Positions 18,291 through 27,278 of a stretch of 64,000 bases of DNA are shown piece by piece (positions within the stretch are counted from its first letter, which is position 1; each line of letters opens with the position of its first letter). The position numbers and the translations under genes were made by a program. The stretch spans positions 1-64,000 of the forward strand of contig JAJUGU010000008.1 in assembly GCA_029265815.1 (NCBI GenBank), given 5' to 3'. Source of the DNA: Anaerolineaceae bacterium. GTDB taxonomy: Bacteria > Chloroflexota > Anaerolineae > Anaerolineales > Anaerolineaceae. The notes under the pieces are model-generated. The model had not been told where the DNA came from and ran no database searches. It was given only the letters and a program-made list of their open reading frames with translations.

Positions 18291-18812
18291 ATGGAAACTT
18301 TGAAAGCTATTTTTACCAGGCAGTCCGTTCGAAGTTATGCTGCAGAACAGATCTCTAGAGAAGATCTTGAGATGATTTTGAAAGCTGCCTGTGCAGCTCC
18401 GGTGGCAAACGGGAAATTTGAGGAAGTGCATCTGACGGTCTTACAAGATCAAAAGTTAATGGATAGAATCACCGCTTGCGCTGCCAAGACCACCGGTAAC
18501 CCCGATCTGAAACCTTTCTACGGAGCTCCTACGGTCATTCTCGTCTCCTGCATCCCCGGCAAGAACCTCGTTTACGCCAATGCAGCGTGCATGATCGAAA
18601 ACATGGCCATAGCAGCTGCTGATCGCGGTCTCGGAAGTGTGTATCTATGGGGATTCATCGATTCGCTTTGCAAGGATACTGAACTGCTAAAGGAATTAAA
18701 ACTCCCGGAAGGTTTTGCGCCCATTTCCGCCATCGCTGTGGGTCATTCCACAAGCCCGCTTGCAGAAAGGGAAGTTTCGCTGAAAAAAGTGGGAATCACC
18801 TATCTGCGGTAA
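18291..18812 (+). CDS. Nitroreductase family protein
   Basis: This 173-residue FMN-dependent oxidoreductase has the family opening FTRQSVRSY at residues 9-17, which binds the FMN phosphate, and the central AAPVANGKFEEVHLTVL segment. It ends with the glycine-containing SVYLWGF and APISAIAVGH strands. Enzymes of this fold are cytoplasmic dimers that reduce nitro compounds, quinones or flavins; the natural substrate here is not evident. The ATG at 18291 has AAGGAAA upstream, while a TTG at 18273 would put that ribosome site inside the gene. A shared terminator separates it from the convergent esterase gene. Confidence 0.87.
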   Translation: METLKAIFTRQSVRSYAAEQISREDLEMILKAACAAPVANGKFEEVHLTVLQDQKLMDRITACAAKTTGNPDLKPFYGAPTVILVSCIPGKNLVYANAACMIENMAIAAADRGLGSVYLWGFIDSLCKDTELLKELKLPEGFAPISAIAVGHSTSPLAEREVSLKKVGITYLR

Positions 18813-18849
18813 GTTTTTCAACCGCATACGAAAACCGGGCAAATCAAAA

Positions 18850-18882
18850 AAACGCGGCATCTTTAAATTTGGTGCCGCGTTT
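18850..18882. terminator. Bidirectional terminator between nitroreductase and esterase
   Basis: AAACGCGGCATC (18850-18861) pairs with GGTGCCGCGTTT (18871-18882), with one mispaired (G-U-type) position and a 9-nt loop. It lies between two convergent stop codons, with T or A runs on both sides. Confidence 0.85.
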
Positions 18883-18900
18883 GATCAGATCAGTAAATAT

Positions 18901-19872
18901 TTAATTGATAAAAAACTGGAAGATTTGATCATACATACCAGGCAGCTCTTCGTGACTGAAATCAGGAAAGATCGCCATGGTTTTCTTAGATGTAATTTTA
19001 TTATAGGCAGCAAACTGGCTTGACGGAGGGCAAATCGTATCCATCAACCCGGTTCCCCAGAGGATGTCTGCCTGGATGCGGGGTGTCAGGTTTTGTATAT
19101 CAATATATCCAAGTGCTGTAAAGATGTCTTCTTCTCTCAGATGCTGAGGATCGAAGTGGCGGAAGTAATCCTGTAATTCCTGGTACGCATCTCTGGCATA
19201 ATCCATTTGCCATACACGTTTGTAATCGCTGAGGAAGGGATAGACTGGTGCGGCTTTCTTAATGCGTGGCTCCAGCGCAGAACACGCCACCGTGAGAGCA
19301 CCGCCCTGGCTCCAACCAGTTGCGTAAACACGATCGGGGTCTACTTCAGGCATTCCGAAAATGATCTTGGCCAGTTGTGCCGTATCGAGGAAATGTGATC
19401 GGTACAGTAATTTTTCGGGTTTGCCGGCCAGCGCATCATCTAAACCACGAATGATGTGCCCGTGCAGCGTATTGCCAGAAACGCCGCCTCGATCTTCAGA
19501 CAGGCCTCCCTGCCCACGCGAATCCAGCGCAGCTACCACAAACCCTTGCGAGACGTAGTTTAGTTTCAACGCCCAATCGCTGGAATCACATGAATATCCA
19601 TGGAACATCAACACCGCTGGAGAACGAGATGAGGTTTCTTCAGGGCGCAGGAACTTGGCATGCAACCGTGCCCCTCCCACACCGGTGAAATAGAGGTGAA
19701 AACACTCCACTCCGGGAACCTGAAATTTTGCCGGAATTAGTTCAACGCGAGAATCCAACGCGTTCATTTCAGTAAGAGCATCCTCCCAGTATTGATCAAA
19801 ATTTGCAGGGCGAGGGTTGATGCCTTGATAGGTTCTCAGTTGATCAAGCGGTAAATCGAAAGTTAATGGCAT
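18901..19872 (-). CDS. CE7-family acetyl xylan esterase / cephalosporin-C deacetylase
   Basis: This 323-residue alpha/beta-hydrolase removes acetyl groups from xylo-oligosaccharides and related esters. CE7 marks are present: RGQ in DSRGQGG (118-123), the nucleophile elbow GWSQGG with Ser188, Asp278 in GLMDTICPPS and His307 in FSHEE, which together form the catalytic triad. The length matches the family (315-325 residues). No signal peptide is present, so it works inside the cell on imported acetylated oligosaccharides, which fits the xylose genes 3 kb away. AGGAG precedes the ATG. It follows an MFS carrier gene on the same strand with a 179-bp gap. Confidence 0.93.
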   Translation of the reverse strand: MPLTFDLPLDQLRTYQGINPRPANFDQYWEDALTEMNALDSRVELIPAKFQVPGVECFHLYFTGVGGARLHAKFLRPEETSSRSPAVLMFHGYSCDSSDWALKLNYVSQGFVVAALDSRGQGGLSEDRGGVSGNTLHGHIIRGLDDALAGKPEKLLYRSHFLDTAQLAKIIFGMPEVDPDRVYATGWSQGGALTVACSALEPRIKKAAPVYPFLSDYKRVWQMDYARDAYQELQDYFRHFDPQHLREEDIFTALGYIDIQNLTPRIQADILWGTGLMDTICPPSSQFAAYNKITSKKTMAIFPDFSHEELPGMYDQIFQFFIN

Positions 19873-20051
19873 TTTTTATTCTCCTGATCTTTTTGAATGC
19901 AGTTTATTTTCAACAGAAAGATTTTACGTCCTCCTGTCATTTTCTTTAGTGTACAAAAAACTAGATTTTGTTTTTTTACACAATCCTTGATCGGACTGAT
20001 CTAAAAACTTTCACTTTGATTTATAGTGTGAAAATTTTAATTCGTGGTGTT

Positions 20052-21287
20052 TTATGTGATCAAATCCTCTTGTGAGCTCAAAACCGTTGTTGCCTTTTGT
20101 TGCAACATGGACAACCGGTATAATCCAAATAATACGGCGAATACAATGATCAGGCAAACCGGAATTAATTCCAGAGAGAAACGCCTTGCCAATATGCCTA
20201 TTAACCCAGGGATGGTCGCTCCGCCCAGACCCGAAAATGCCATTTGCATGCCAATGGTATTGGCTGCATGCTGAACGCTGACGCGTTTGCTGGTACCTGA
20301 AGTAAGGGCAGCAAAGACTGGCGCAATTGAGAAACCGATCAATGCCACAGCGAGAAGACTGACAAATTCAGAAGGATTCAAAAGCAATAGTACGGCGCCG
20401 ATTATGGAAGCGATTGCAGCACATTGAACAATCAGATCCACCCCGGCGCGTTTGGCGTACAAACCTGCGATCAGGCGTCCAACGGTAAACATAGCCCAGA
20501 AACTGCCCGTTACCAACCCTGCGAGTTCAGGGGCGATACCGCGAGATTCGACCAGCAAGCTGTAAGTCCATGTTCCTAATGACACCTCGGCACCTACATA
20601 AATAAAGAATAACAAAGCACTCAACCAGGCCTTGGGTTGACGCATCGTTTCAATCATAGGGGTTTTATATTCTGTAATGCGTTTGGATTGGTTATGGGCT
20701 GAAGTAGACGCTTTTCGGCTCCATATGGGAATGGTCGCAGCAAAACAGATTGCCATCATCAATTGGAATCCACCCACCACGCGATAACCCGCCCGCCATG
20801 AATTCAGAGTGGAAAGGGTCAAGGTCATGATCCCCGGACCAAGTGTCACTCCAATCCCATAACAGGCATGCAGCCATTGCATCAGGCCTTCACCAAAATA
20901 TGCAGCGACATAGCTGTTCAAACCGGCATCGATTGCACCAGCGCCCAAACCAGAGAGCAGCCCCAGTGATACCATCATCCACCAGTCGGGAACAAGAGTA
21001 TACCCAATAAGGGCCACGGCGGTGAAGACACAACTCACCGTCAGAACCTTGCCAACTCCCCAGCGTGACATCAGAGGACCGCTCAAGAAGCTGGATGTCA
21101 GATAACCGAGTGTTGATAACGGCAGCAGCATACCCACCGCATCCAGCGGGATTGAGAAATCCCCGCGGATGGAAGGCCAGGCCACACCTAACAAACCGTC
21201 CGGCATCCCCAGCGCAATAAACGCGACATAAGCGAGTAACAGCAGACCGGCCATCGGATATTGCCTGAGTTTGTGCCTGATGTTCAA
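20052..21287 (-). CDS. Major facilitator superfamily transporter
   Basis: This 411-residue integral membrane protein shows about twelve hydrophobic helices in two halves. After the first helix comes a short loop, LPLSTLGYLTSSFLSGPLMSRWGVGK, whose GPLMSRWG part is the conserved loop 2-3 motif of this superfamily. The second half repeats it as VGRLIAGLYAKRAG. The fold suggests secondary transport of a small solute, such as a sugar, by proton symport or antiport; the substrate is unknown. The start is TTG at 21287 with AGGTG 8 nt upstream. It may be cotranscribed with the acetyl esterase downstream, which would fit a sugar-related role. Confidence 0.85.
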   Translation of the reverse strand: MNIRHKLRQYPMAGLLLLAYVAFIALGMPDGLLGVAWPSIRGDFSIPLDAVGMLLPLSTLGYLTSSFLSGPLMSRWGVGKVLTVSCVFTAVALIGYTLVPDWWMMVSLGLLSGLGAGAIDAGLNSYVAAYFGEGLMQWLHACYGIGVTLGPGIMTLTLSTLNSWRAGYRVVGGFQLMMAICFAATIPIWSRKASTSAHNQSKRITEYKTPMIETMRQPKAWLSALLFFIYVGAEVSLGTWTYSLLVESRGIAPELAGLVTGSFWAMFTVGRLIAGLYAKRAGVDLIVQCAAIASIIGAVLLLLNPSEFVSLLAVALIGFSIAPVFAALTSGTSKRVSVQHAANTIGMQMAFSGLGGATIPGLIGILARRFSLELIPVCLIIVFAVLFGLYRLSMLQQKATTVLSSQEDLIT

Positions 21288-21435
21288 TGAACATTCACCT
21301 TTTTAAGAGAGATTTGCTTTTAACAATGTCACACTTGTTGGATCATAGTGAAGTGAGAATCACCCCGTTTTTGAAATCCAATTTCGTGAATAAAACATCA
21401 TGATTATACGCTCCAATTCGCCTGAAAGGATTATG

Positions 21436-21469
21436 AATCTGAGACAGCCATAAGAGGCTGTCTCAGATT
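21436..21469. terminator. Perfect 14-bp hairpin
   Basis: AATCTGAGACAGCC (21436-21449) pairs with GGCTGTCTCAGATT (21456-21469) around six bases. T runs are short on both sides. It lies after the broken sugar-binding protein gene on the minus strand, so it is probably that gene's old terminator. Confidence 0.6.
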
Positions 21470-21520
21470 TTCCCCAAGAACAATCGATTAGAAATTTCTA
21501 CCTACAGCTCATTGATTCGA

Positions 21521-22307
21521 TTATTCAACAAACCATTTTTCCTTAATTTCATCTGGGGTCATCGGTGCAAGTTCCAAGATTCCCCACTCCCCTGTACGCA
21601 GAAAGTCAATCTTTCCAAGCCTTTCATCCAGGTTGTCGTTCGTGATCACCGGGTAATCGTAAATGAATGTTTTTCCAGATAAGCCGCCAAGTGCATCTGG
21701 TTTTACCTTAATGCCTATAAGCATGAAGTAAGCCACATAAACACCTTCATAAGCCATTCCACCGGGCTAAATAAATGAATAACACTCGAAAGCAGAGTTC
21801 TTTGTAAGCTTTCTTTTCCAGGCCATTAAGTGATCCTGTCGGACTTCGCAGAGAATCAGTGGTGGCTGATCAGTGTTCGCCTTATCCACTCCACAGAAAA
21901 TATCTCCTGGCGATTGATCTGACCAAATCGCTTTCGAGTCAGTGTTTGAAAGAATCATCTCTGAAACACCTTCTACGATAAACGAATTTCCCTGAAAATC
22001 AACCGGCATCGCAGTTGCTTTGACTCCTGAAAATTCTTTCAAGATCTTATCGATAACCCTCTCAAGAAATCCATTGTTGCCAAATTTGAGTAGATCAACT
22101 CTCCAGCTACACCCATATCTTTGAACACCCACTCAAGGCTTAGCGTGACGTAGGCTGAATCTTCATATAAGTGATAGACACCTGGTGAATCTGGTTCGCC
22201 ATCTAAGACGATGACCGGGATGCCTTTGCTCGTGATATCGCTCATTTCGCCTAAATCTCCGAGGGTGCGCCACCGGTTCGTTGGAAAATATCTCCAATGT
22301 TAATCAT
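21521..22307 (-). pseudogene. Broken gene for a sugar-type periplasmic binding protein
   Basis: Three pieces of one protein lie in order on the minus strand but not in one frame. The first (to about 22070) includes GIPVIVLDGEPDSPG, the strand after the first lobe of ribose-binding-type proteins. A frameshift near 22070 leads into the second, which contains FLERVIDKILKEF. An in-frame TAG at 21767-21769 then interrupts it before the last piece, which has AYEGVYVAYFMLIGIKVKP and ends LRTGEWGILELAPM. A further frame change lies near 22255. The signal peptide and first ~100 residues are absent. No transporter partners remain beside it. The 5' limit is uncertain. Sequencing errors could explain one shift but hardly all these defects. 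Confidence 0.75.
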
Positions 22308-22384
22308 ACGAAATCTTAATAAATATCAGACAAAGCCTAACTATGCTTAATCATTATCTAATAATGAATTAAAAGAGGTATTGT

Positions 22385-24955
22385 ATGAACCTGGATCGTT
22401 ACACTCAAAAAGCTCAAGAAGCTGTTATTCAATCACAACAACTAGCCCAGGATCTGCACCATCAGGCCATCGAACCCATCCACCTGCTGCTGGCACTCTT
22501 ACAGCAGAATGAGGGGATCGTTCCCGCCATCGTCACGAAACTCTCAGGCAGCACATCAGCCTTGCGCCAGGAACTGAACCAGGCCTTGGAAAAGATGCCG
22601 AAGATTACCGGAACGGGCGTTGGTGAGCCGGGGTTAGCCCACACCACCGCGGATGTCTTGAAAGCCGCAGAACGTTATGCAAAAGGAATGCAGGATGATT
22701 TTGTTTCAACCGAACATATCCTGCTCGGACTCACAGAAAGCTCTGAGGCGAAACGTCTTGCCCAGTTTGGATTGAACAAAGATACCATTCTGCGTGCATT
22801 AACAGAAGTTCGCGGGAATCAACGTGTTACCACGCAAAACCCTGAAGATACCTACCAGGCATTAGAGAAATATGGCATTGATATGACCGCTTCCGCCCGG
22901 CAAGGCAAACTCGACCCGGTAATCGGCCGGGATGAAGAAATCCGACGCACAATACAGATCCTTTCGCGCCGCAGCAAGAATAACCCCGCCTTGATCGGTG
23001 ACCCTGGTGTGGGGAAAACTGCCATCGTCGAAGGATTAGCTCAACGAATTGTAAAAGGCGATGTGCCTGAAGGCTTAAAACATAAACGCCTGATTGCCCT
23101 TGATATGGGAGCACTTGTAGCTGGAGCCAAGTATCGTGGTGAATTTGAAGAACGTTTGAAAGCTGTGTTAAAAGAGGTACAAGCGGCTGAAGGTGAGATC
23201 ATTCTGTTCATTGATGAAATGCACACCGTGGTTGGCGCAGGAGCGGCAGAAGGTTCAATGGATGCCGGTAATATGCTCAAACCTTTGCTTGCCCGTGGTG
23301 AATTGCACATGATCGGAGCAACTACAATTAACGAATACCGAAAATACATCGAAAAGGATGCCGCTCTGGAGCGCCGCTTTCAACCGGTGCTTGTCAGTGA
23401 ACCAAGTGTAGAGGATTCCATCAGCATCTTGCGCGGGCTCAAGCAGCGCTACGAGGTGTATCACGGGGTACGCATCACCGATAGTGCTGTAATTGCCGCG
23501 GTTACCCTCTCGAATCGCTACGTCACTGACCGCCGCCTGCCAGATAAAGCCATTGACCTGATCGATGAAGCTGCTGCTCACCTGCGCACCGAGATCGATT
23601 CTAAACCACAGGCATTGGACGAAGTAGACCGCCAGATCATGCAGATTGAAATCGAACGGCAGGCACTACAAAAGGAAAAAGATAAAGCCTCCGCACAGCG
23701 TTTGCAAAAACTCGAATCTGAACTGGCAAACTTAAGAGAGCGGTCTACCCAATTGACAACGCGCTGGCAGACAGAAAAATCGGCAATCACTGAACTGCAG
23801 AAGATCAAAGAACAAACCGAACAAACTCAAACCGAGATGGAAGATGCCGAACGCCGCAACGACCTCGAAAAAGCGGCCCGGCTGCGCTACGGTACCTTGC
23901 TTGAATTGCAGGGGAAACGCGATGCTGCTGAAAAGCGCCTGCAACAATTACAGAAGGAAGGTGCGCTGCTCAAAGAGGAAGTGGACGCAGAAGAGATTGC
24001 CAGTATTGTTGCTAAGTGGACTCATATCCCCGTGGAACGGTTGCTTGAAGGCGAGACGCAGAAGCTGTTGCATATGGAAGACCGTTTACGAGAACGTGTG
24101 GTGGGTCAGGAAGAAGCCCTGCAATCCGTCTCAAATGCCATCCGCCGGGCCCGCGCAGGGTTGCAAGATCCCAACCGCCCGATCGGCTCTTTCATCTTCC
24201 TGGGTCCGACCGGTATGGGCAAAACTGAACTGGCCCGCGCCCTGGCAGAATTCATGTTCGATGATGAGCGCGCTATGGTGCGCATCGATATGAGCGAATA
24301 TCAAGAGAAGCATACTGTTTCACGTCTGATTGGTGCACCTCCTGGATATGTGGGATACGAGGAAGGCGGACAGCTCACAGAAGCGGTGCGGCGCCGCCCG
24401 TATACGGTTGTGCTTTTGGATGAGATCGAAAAAGCTCACCCAGAAGTATTTAACGTACTGCTGCAATTGCTTGATGACGGAAGATTGACAGATGGGCAGG
24501 GACGGACAGTTGATTTTCGCAATACGCTGGTGATTATGACCAGCAACCTGGGAAGCAGCCTCTGGATGGGAAATCAAAAAGTCTCACGCGAAGAAATCAC
24601 CCGCACCCTTCAGGCAAACTTCAAACCTGAGTTTCTCAACCGCATCGATGAGATCATCATATTCCATTCACTCGGAAAGGAACAACTGGACCAGATCGTT
24701 TCGATCCAGTTAAAACGTGTGTCAAAATTGGTGGAGGAACGCGGCTTTCACCTGGATGTTACAGAATCCGCTCGAGCCTACCTGGCTGATGTGGGATATG
24801 ATCCTGATTATGGAGCCCGACCGCTCAAACGCGCGATCCAGCACGCGCTTCAAGATCCGCTGGCGATGAAAATTCTGAGCGGAGAATTTCATCCCGGTGA
24901 GACTATCCTGGTAGATGGCAACGCGGAGGGGCTCAGGCTTAATGTAAAACAATAA
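22385..24955 (+). CDS. clpB: ClpB-type protein disaggregase
   Basis: This 856-residue AAA+ chaperone threads aggregated proteins through a hexameric ring together with the DnaK system. Order: double Clp N-domain (1-145), first ATPase with Walker A GDPGVGKT (205-212) and Walker [15 protein letters not shown], the long coiled-coil middle domain (about 400-525) that distinguishes ClpB from ClpA/ClpC, and second ATPase with Walker A GPTGMGKT and [15 protein letters not shown]. There is no ClpP-binding IGF loop visible. AGAGG precedes the ATG. No CIRCE operator was seen upstream. The gene stands alone and ends in an intrinsic terminator. Confidence 0.96.
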   Translation: MNLDRYTQKAQEAVIQSQQLAQDLHHQAIEPIHLLLALLQQNEGIVPAIVTKLSGSTSALRQELNQALEKMPKITGTGVGEPGLAHTTADVLKAAERYAKGMQDDFVSTEHILLGLTESSEAKRLAQFGLNKDTILRALTEVRGNQRVTTQNPEDTYQALEKYGIDMTASARQGKLDPVIGRDEEIRRTIQILSRRSKNNPALIGDPGVGKTAIVEGLAQRIVKGDVPEGLKHKRLIALDMGALVAGAKYRGEFEERLKAVLKEVQAAEGEIILFIDEMHTVVGAGAAEGSMDAGNMLKPLLARGELHMIGATTINEYRKYIEKDAALERRFQPVLVSEPSVEDSISILRGLKQRYEVYHGVRITDSAVIAAVTLSNRYVTDRRLPDKAIDLIDEAAAHLRTEIDSKPQALDEVDRQIMQIEIERQALQKEKDKASAQRLQKLESELANLRERSTQLTTRWQTEKSAITELQKIKEQTEQTQTEMEDAERRNDLEKAARLRYGTLLELQGKRDAAEKRLQQLQKEGALLKEEVDAEEIASIVAKWTHIPVERLLEGETQKLLHMEDRLRERVVGQEEALQSVSNAIRRARAGLQDPNRPIGSFIFLGPTGMGKTELARALAEFMFDDERAMVRIDMSEYQEKHTVSRLIGAPPGYVGYEEGGQLTEAVRRRPYTVVLLDEIEKAHPEVFNVLLQLLDDGRLTDGQGRTVDFRNTLVIMTSNLGSSLWMGNQKVSREEITRTLQANFKPEFLNRIDEIIIFHSLGKEQLDQIVSIQLKRVSKLVEERGFHLDVTESARAYLADVGYDPDYGARPLKRAIQHALQDPLAMKILSGEFHPGETILVDGNAEGLRLNVKQ

Positions 24956-25002
24956 CACTATCAGTAGTAACCATCCACCTGAATTGAAGTTTTTACGTCA
25001 CC

Positions 25003-25031
25003 AGGAGAGAGCATTTGCCTCTCTCCTTTTT
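25003..25031 (+). terminator. Intrinsic terminator of clpB
   Basis: AGGAGAGAG (25003-25011) pairs with CTCTCTCCT (25019-25027) around 7 nt and is followed by TTTT. Confidence 0.9.
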
Positions 25032-25199
25032 CTATCTATTCATCAACTTTTTTCCAACACAGATTTCGCATTATTGGTTATCTAAAAGTCCTTGCCATCT
25101 ATACCAATAATAAACCATTAATATTCATGCAGACCATATACTCTAAGTCAATCATAAAAGTGTAATTTTCTACCTATAAGTTAATAAAAAAGGAACCCC

Positions 25200-25709
25200 A
25201 TGAATAAAAAGAATTTCGTTATCGACATCTTAATTTTTTTTGCCTTTCTAATCGCAATGGAGCCAAACCTCAGCGGCATTGCGATACACGAATGGTTGAG
25301 CCTGGCTTTGGCAGCAATGATCATTGTACATTTGCTCCTTCACTGGGATTGGATCATAAGTGTCGGAGGACTGTTCTTTAAGAAATTGTGGCATTCATCA
25401 CGGCTTAAGTTTTTCGTGGATATGCTGTTGTTCATTTCTGTCGTTGCGATTATGATGAGCGGCATCATGATTTCTCGAATTGTACTTCCTACGCTGGGAA
25501 TAGATCTTCAATCTGGATTGGCCTGGCGGCAGATACACTCAACAGCTGCTGATATTTCAATAATTCTCGTAGGTATACACTTCGCATTAAATTGGAATTG
25601 GGTTTGGGATAAATGCAAAAAGTATTTTTTCCATCCAATCGGGAGAATGTTCAATCAGAAGACTACTCATCTAATCCAAACAAGTTTACGCGATGAAACG
25701 GAATCTTGA
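25200..25709 (+). CDS. DUF4405-like four-helix membrane protein, possible b-type cytochrome
   Basis: This 169-residue protein has four hydrophobic helices (about residues 7-25, 33-52, 72-95 and 112-130). Histidines sit inside or at the ends of helices in IHEWLSLALA, VHLLLHWDW, QIHSTAADIS and GIHFALNWNW, a pattern like the heme-ligating pairs of cytochrome b561-like DUF4405 proteins. That suggests it may bind heme and pass electrons across the membrane, but this is inference. AAGGAACCCC precedes the ATG. Its end is close to the next small membrane protein gene, so the two are likely cotranscribed. Confidence 0.7.
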   Translation: MNKKNFVIDILIFFAFLIAMEPNLSGIAIHEWLSLALAAMIIVHLLLHWDWIISVGGLFFKKLWHSSRLKFFVDMLLFISVVAIMMSGIMISRIVLPTLGIDLQSGLAWRQIHSTAADISIILVGIHFALNWNWVWDKCKKYFFHPIGRMFNQKTTHLIQTSLRDETES

Positions 25710-25725
25710 TCAGGAGCACATAGAA

Positions 25726-26172
25726 ATGTTAAGAATTCTATTTCGCATTCTAATGATTTTACTGGCAGCGGGATTCATTGCAGGTGGTCTGTACCTTTAT
25801 GCCACCAATTACACTTCCAACTTGAGCGACTTTCCTGGCGGAAGAGAAGGTTTTACATCCAGCCAGTTTGACGTGCCAATGAATGAAGAGCTGTCAGAGC
25901 CATTATCAGAAGATAAATCACTGACAAATTGGGGAGGTGGACCGGGTGGATCGGATGAAGGTGACCTTATTGAAGGAAGTTTCACTAAAGACAGTATGGA
26001 GAGAGGAAGAGAGGGCGGTTCGTTGCGGAGCTGGCTAGGAGTGCTCAGCCAGGCTGGCAAGATAGTATTAATTACAATTATCGTCGCAGTCATCCGGGCA
26101 ATCGTGAAGGCAATCCGCAGCAGGCATCACCCTACACCTACTCAACCCAACACGGCACTTACGCAAGGGTAA
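25726..26172 (+). CDS. Small membrane protein of unknown function
   Basis: I do not recognise a family. From the ATG at 25726 the product has 148 residues, with one N-terminal membrane helix (about 3-25), a 75-residue acidic and Gly/Ser-rich loop containing NWGGGPGGSDEGD, and a second helix near 110-130. It ends in a basic, Pro/Thr-rich tail. AGGAG lies 10 nt before this ATG; an in-frame ATG at 25693 would overlap the previous gene by 17 nt. The pairing with the DUF4405-like protein suggests they work together at the membrane. The loop would lie outside if both ends are cytoplasmic. Confidence 0.6.
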   Translation: MLRILFRILMILLAAGFIAGGLYLYATNYTSNLSDFPGGREGFTSSQFDVPMNEELSEPLSEDKSLTNWGGGPGGSDEGDLIEGSFTKDSMERGREGGSLRSWLGVLSQAGKIVLITIIVAVIRAIVKAIRSRHHPTPTQPNTALTQG

Positions 26173-26249
26173 GCATTTATAGTTGTGTCAACACTGCCCA
26201 ATTACTAACAAGTGATAATCGGCCAATAGGCTGTTCCACTTGATCGTGA

Positions 26250-26284
26250 ATGCCGCTCCGATAGCATTAGGAGCGGCATCTTTT
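26250..26284. terminator. Bidirectional terminator
   Basis: ATGCCGCTCC (26250-26259) pairs perfectly with GGAGCGGCAT (26270-26279), followed by CTTTTC. It lies between convergent genes ending at 26172 and 26297. Confidence 0.85.
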
Positions 26285-26296
26285 CAATACAGAGAA

Positions 26297-27277
26297 CTAA
26301 TATTTCAAGGTTTGTGTACGAGGGTTGAGTGCGTCATTTAAGCCATCACCCAGCAGATTCCACCCGATCCCGAACAACAATAATGCCACTGTAGCCGGCA
26401 TAAAAACCCACCAGTAAGTAAAAATTCCACCCGCGCTGATGATCCAATCTCGGCCGAGTGCCAGCAGCTCTCCCCAGGGTGAATTTCCTCCCAGCCCGAT
26501 GAAGGTAAAAGTAGTCTGTAAAAGGACCATTCCACCAACATCTTTCGCAGCCATTACGATCACAGGAGCTATGGAATTCGGAATCAAGTGACGGAAGATG
26601 ATCCTGGAGTTTTTCACTCCTGCAACGCGGGCCGCTTCAACATATTCGGTATTTTTCAGTCGTAATACACCTGTATTCATTAATCTGGCATAAGGCATCC
26701 ATGAAAACAGGATGAAAGCGACAGGAACAGGATCCGCCTGTTGCAGCCATGTTAAGAATGCAGATAAATTCTCAGGGATGAAAAAGACACCCTTTGATCC
26801 GGGAAAAGTACCACCTACTCTCATGAAAGCAACACCTGCATCATAAAGAATACTGGTAACGATCTGTTGAACGAGCACGACCCCTGCAATGATCGGGAAT
26901 GAAAGGAATGCATCACTGATGCGCATGAGCAGGCTGTTGATAAACCCGCCGAAATACGCGCTGGTCGTACCGACCAGTATACCGATGAAAGCACTGAAAA
27001 TGGTCACCATCAATCCAAACACAAGGGCTGAGCGGCTTCCCCATACCAGCGCATGATAAACGCTATACTGTGATGCCGTCGTTCCCAGAGGAGCTTCTGT
27101 ACTGGGCGGCTGCGGTTCAAGCCTGGTGACACGTCCAATCGCTTTTTGCGCTGATGGATCTTCGGGAACATTAGGAGAAAGAAGCGGGGCGGCAATTGCC
27201 ACAACCACGAACATCGATACCAGCAGCAATCCAAGCCAGTTTTGCCAGCGAGAGAAGAAGCGGAGTGAGGTCCTCAT
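26297..27277 (-). CDS. Oligopeptide-type ABC transporter permease (OppC/DppC family)
   Basis: This 326-residue inner-membrane protein is the second permease of an oligopeptide or related importer. It has an N-terminal membrane helix, a 60-residue external loop, and a core with five helices. The EAA-type loop reads YVEAARVAGVKNSRIIFRHLIPN near residues 215-237, and GGNSPWGELLALGRDWI near 265 is usual for the family. The ATG at 27277 was chosen because GGGAGG lies 9 nt upstream and it starts 1 nt after the stop of the OppB-type gene; a longer reading from 27325 would overlap that gene. No binding protein or ATPase is nearby. Confidence 0.87.
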   Translation of the reverse strand: MRTSLRFFSRWQNWLGLLLVSMFVVVAIAAPLLSPNVPEDPSAQKAIGRVTRLEPQPPSTEAPLGTTASQYSVYHALVWGSRSALVFGLMVTIFSAFIGILVGTTSAYFGGFINSLLMRISDAFLSFPIIAGVVLVQQIVTSILYDAGVAFMRVGGTFPGSKGVFFIPENLSAFLTWLQQADPVPVAFILFSWMPYARLMNTGVLRLKNTEYVEAARVAGVKNSRIIFRHLIPNSIAPVIVMAAKDVGGMVLLQTTFTFIGLGGNSPWGELLALGRDWIISAGGIFTYWWVFMPATVALLLFGIGWNLLGDGLNDALNPRTQTLKY

Positions 27278-27278
27278 T

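Noticed and set aside
20890-21294. 134-codon minus-strand frame with an ATG
   Set aside because: It overlaps the MFS gene in another frame, has Cys/Arg-rich composition unlike a real protein, and the MFS frame shows clear family motifs.
22314-22384. CIRCE-type heat-shock operator before clpB
   Set aside because: I looked for the inverted repeat with TTAGCACTC arms and found none.
23844-24293. 149-codon plus-strand frame inside clpB
   Set aside because: It is an out-of-frame shadow of the ClpB reading frame with no ribosome site.
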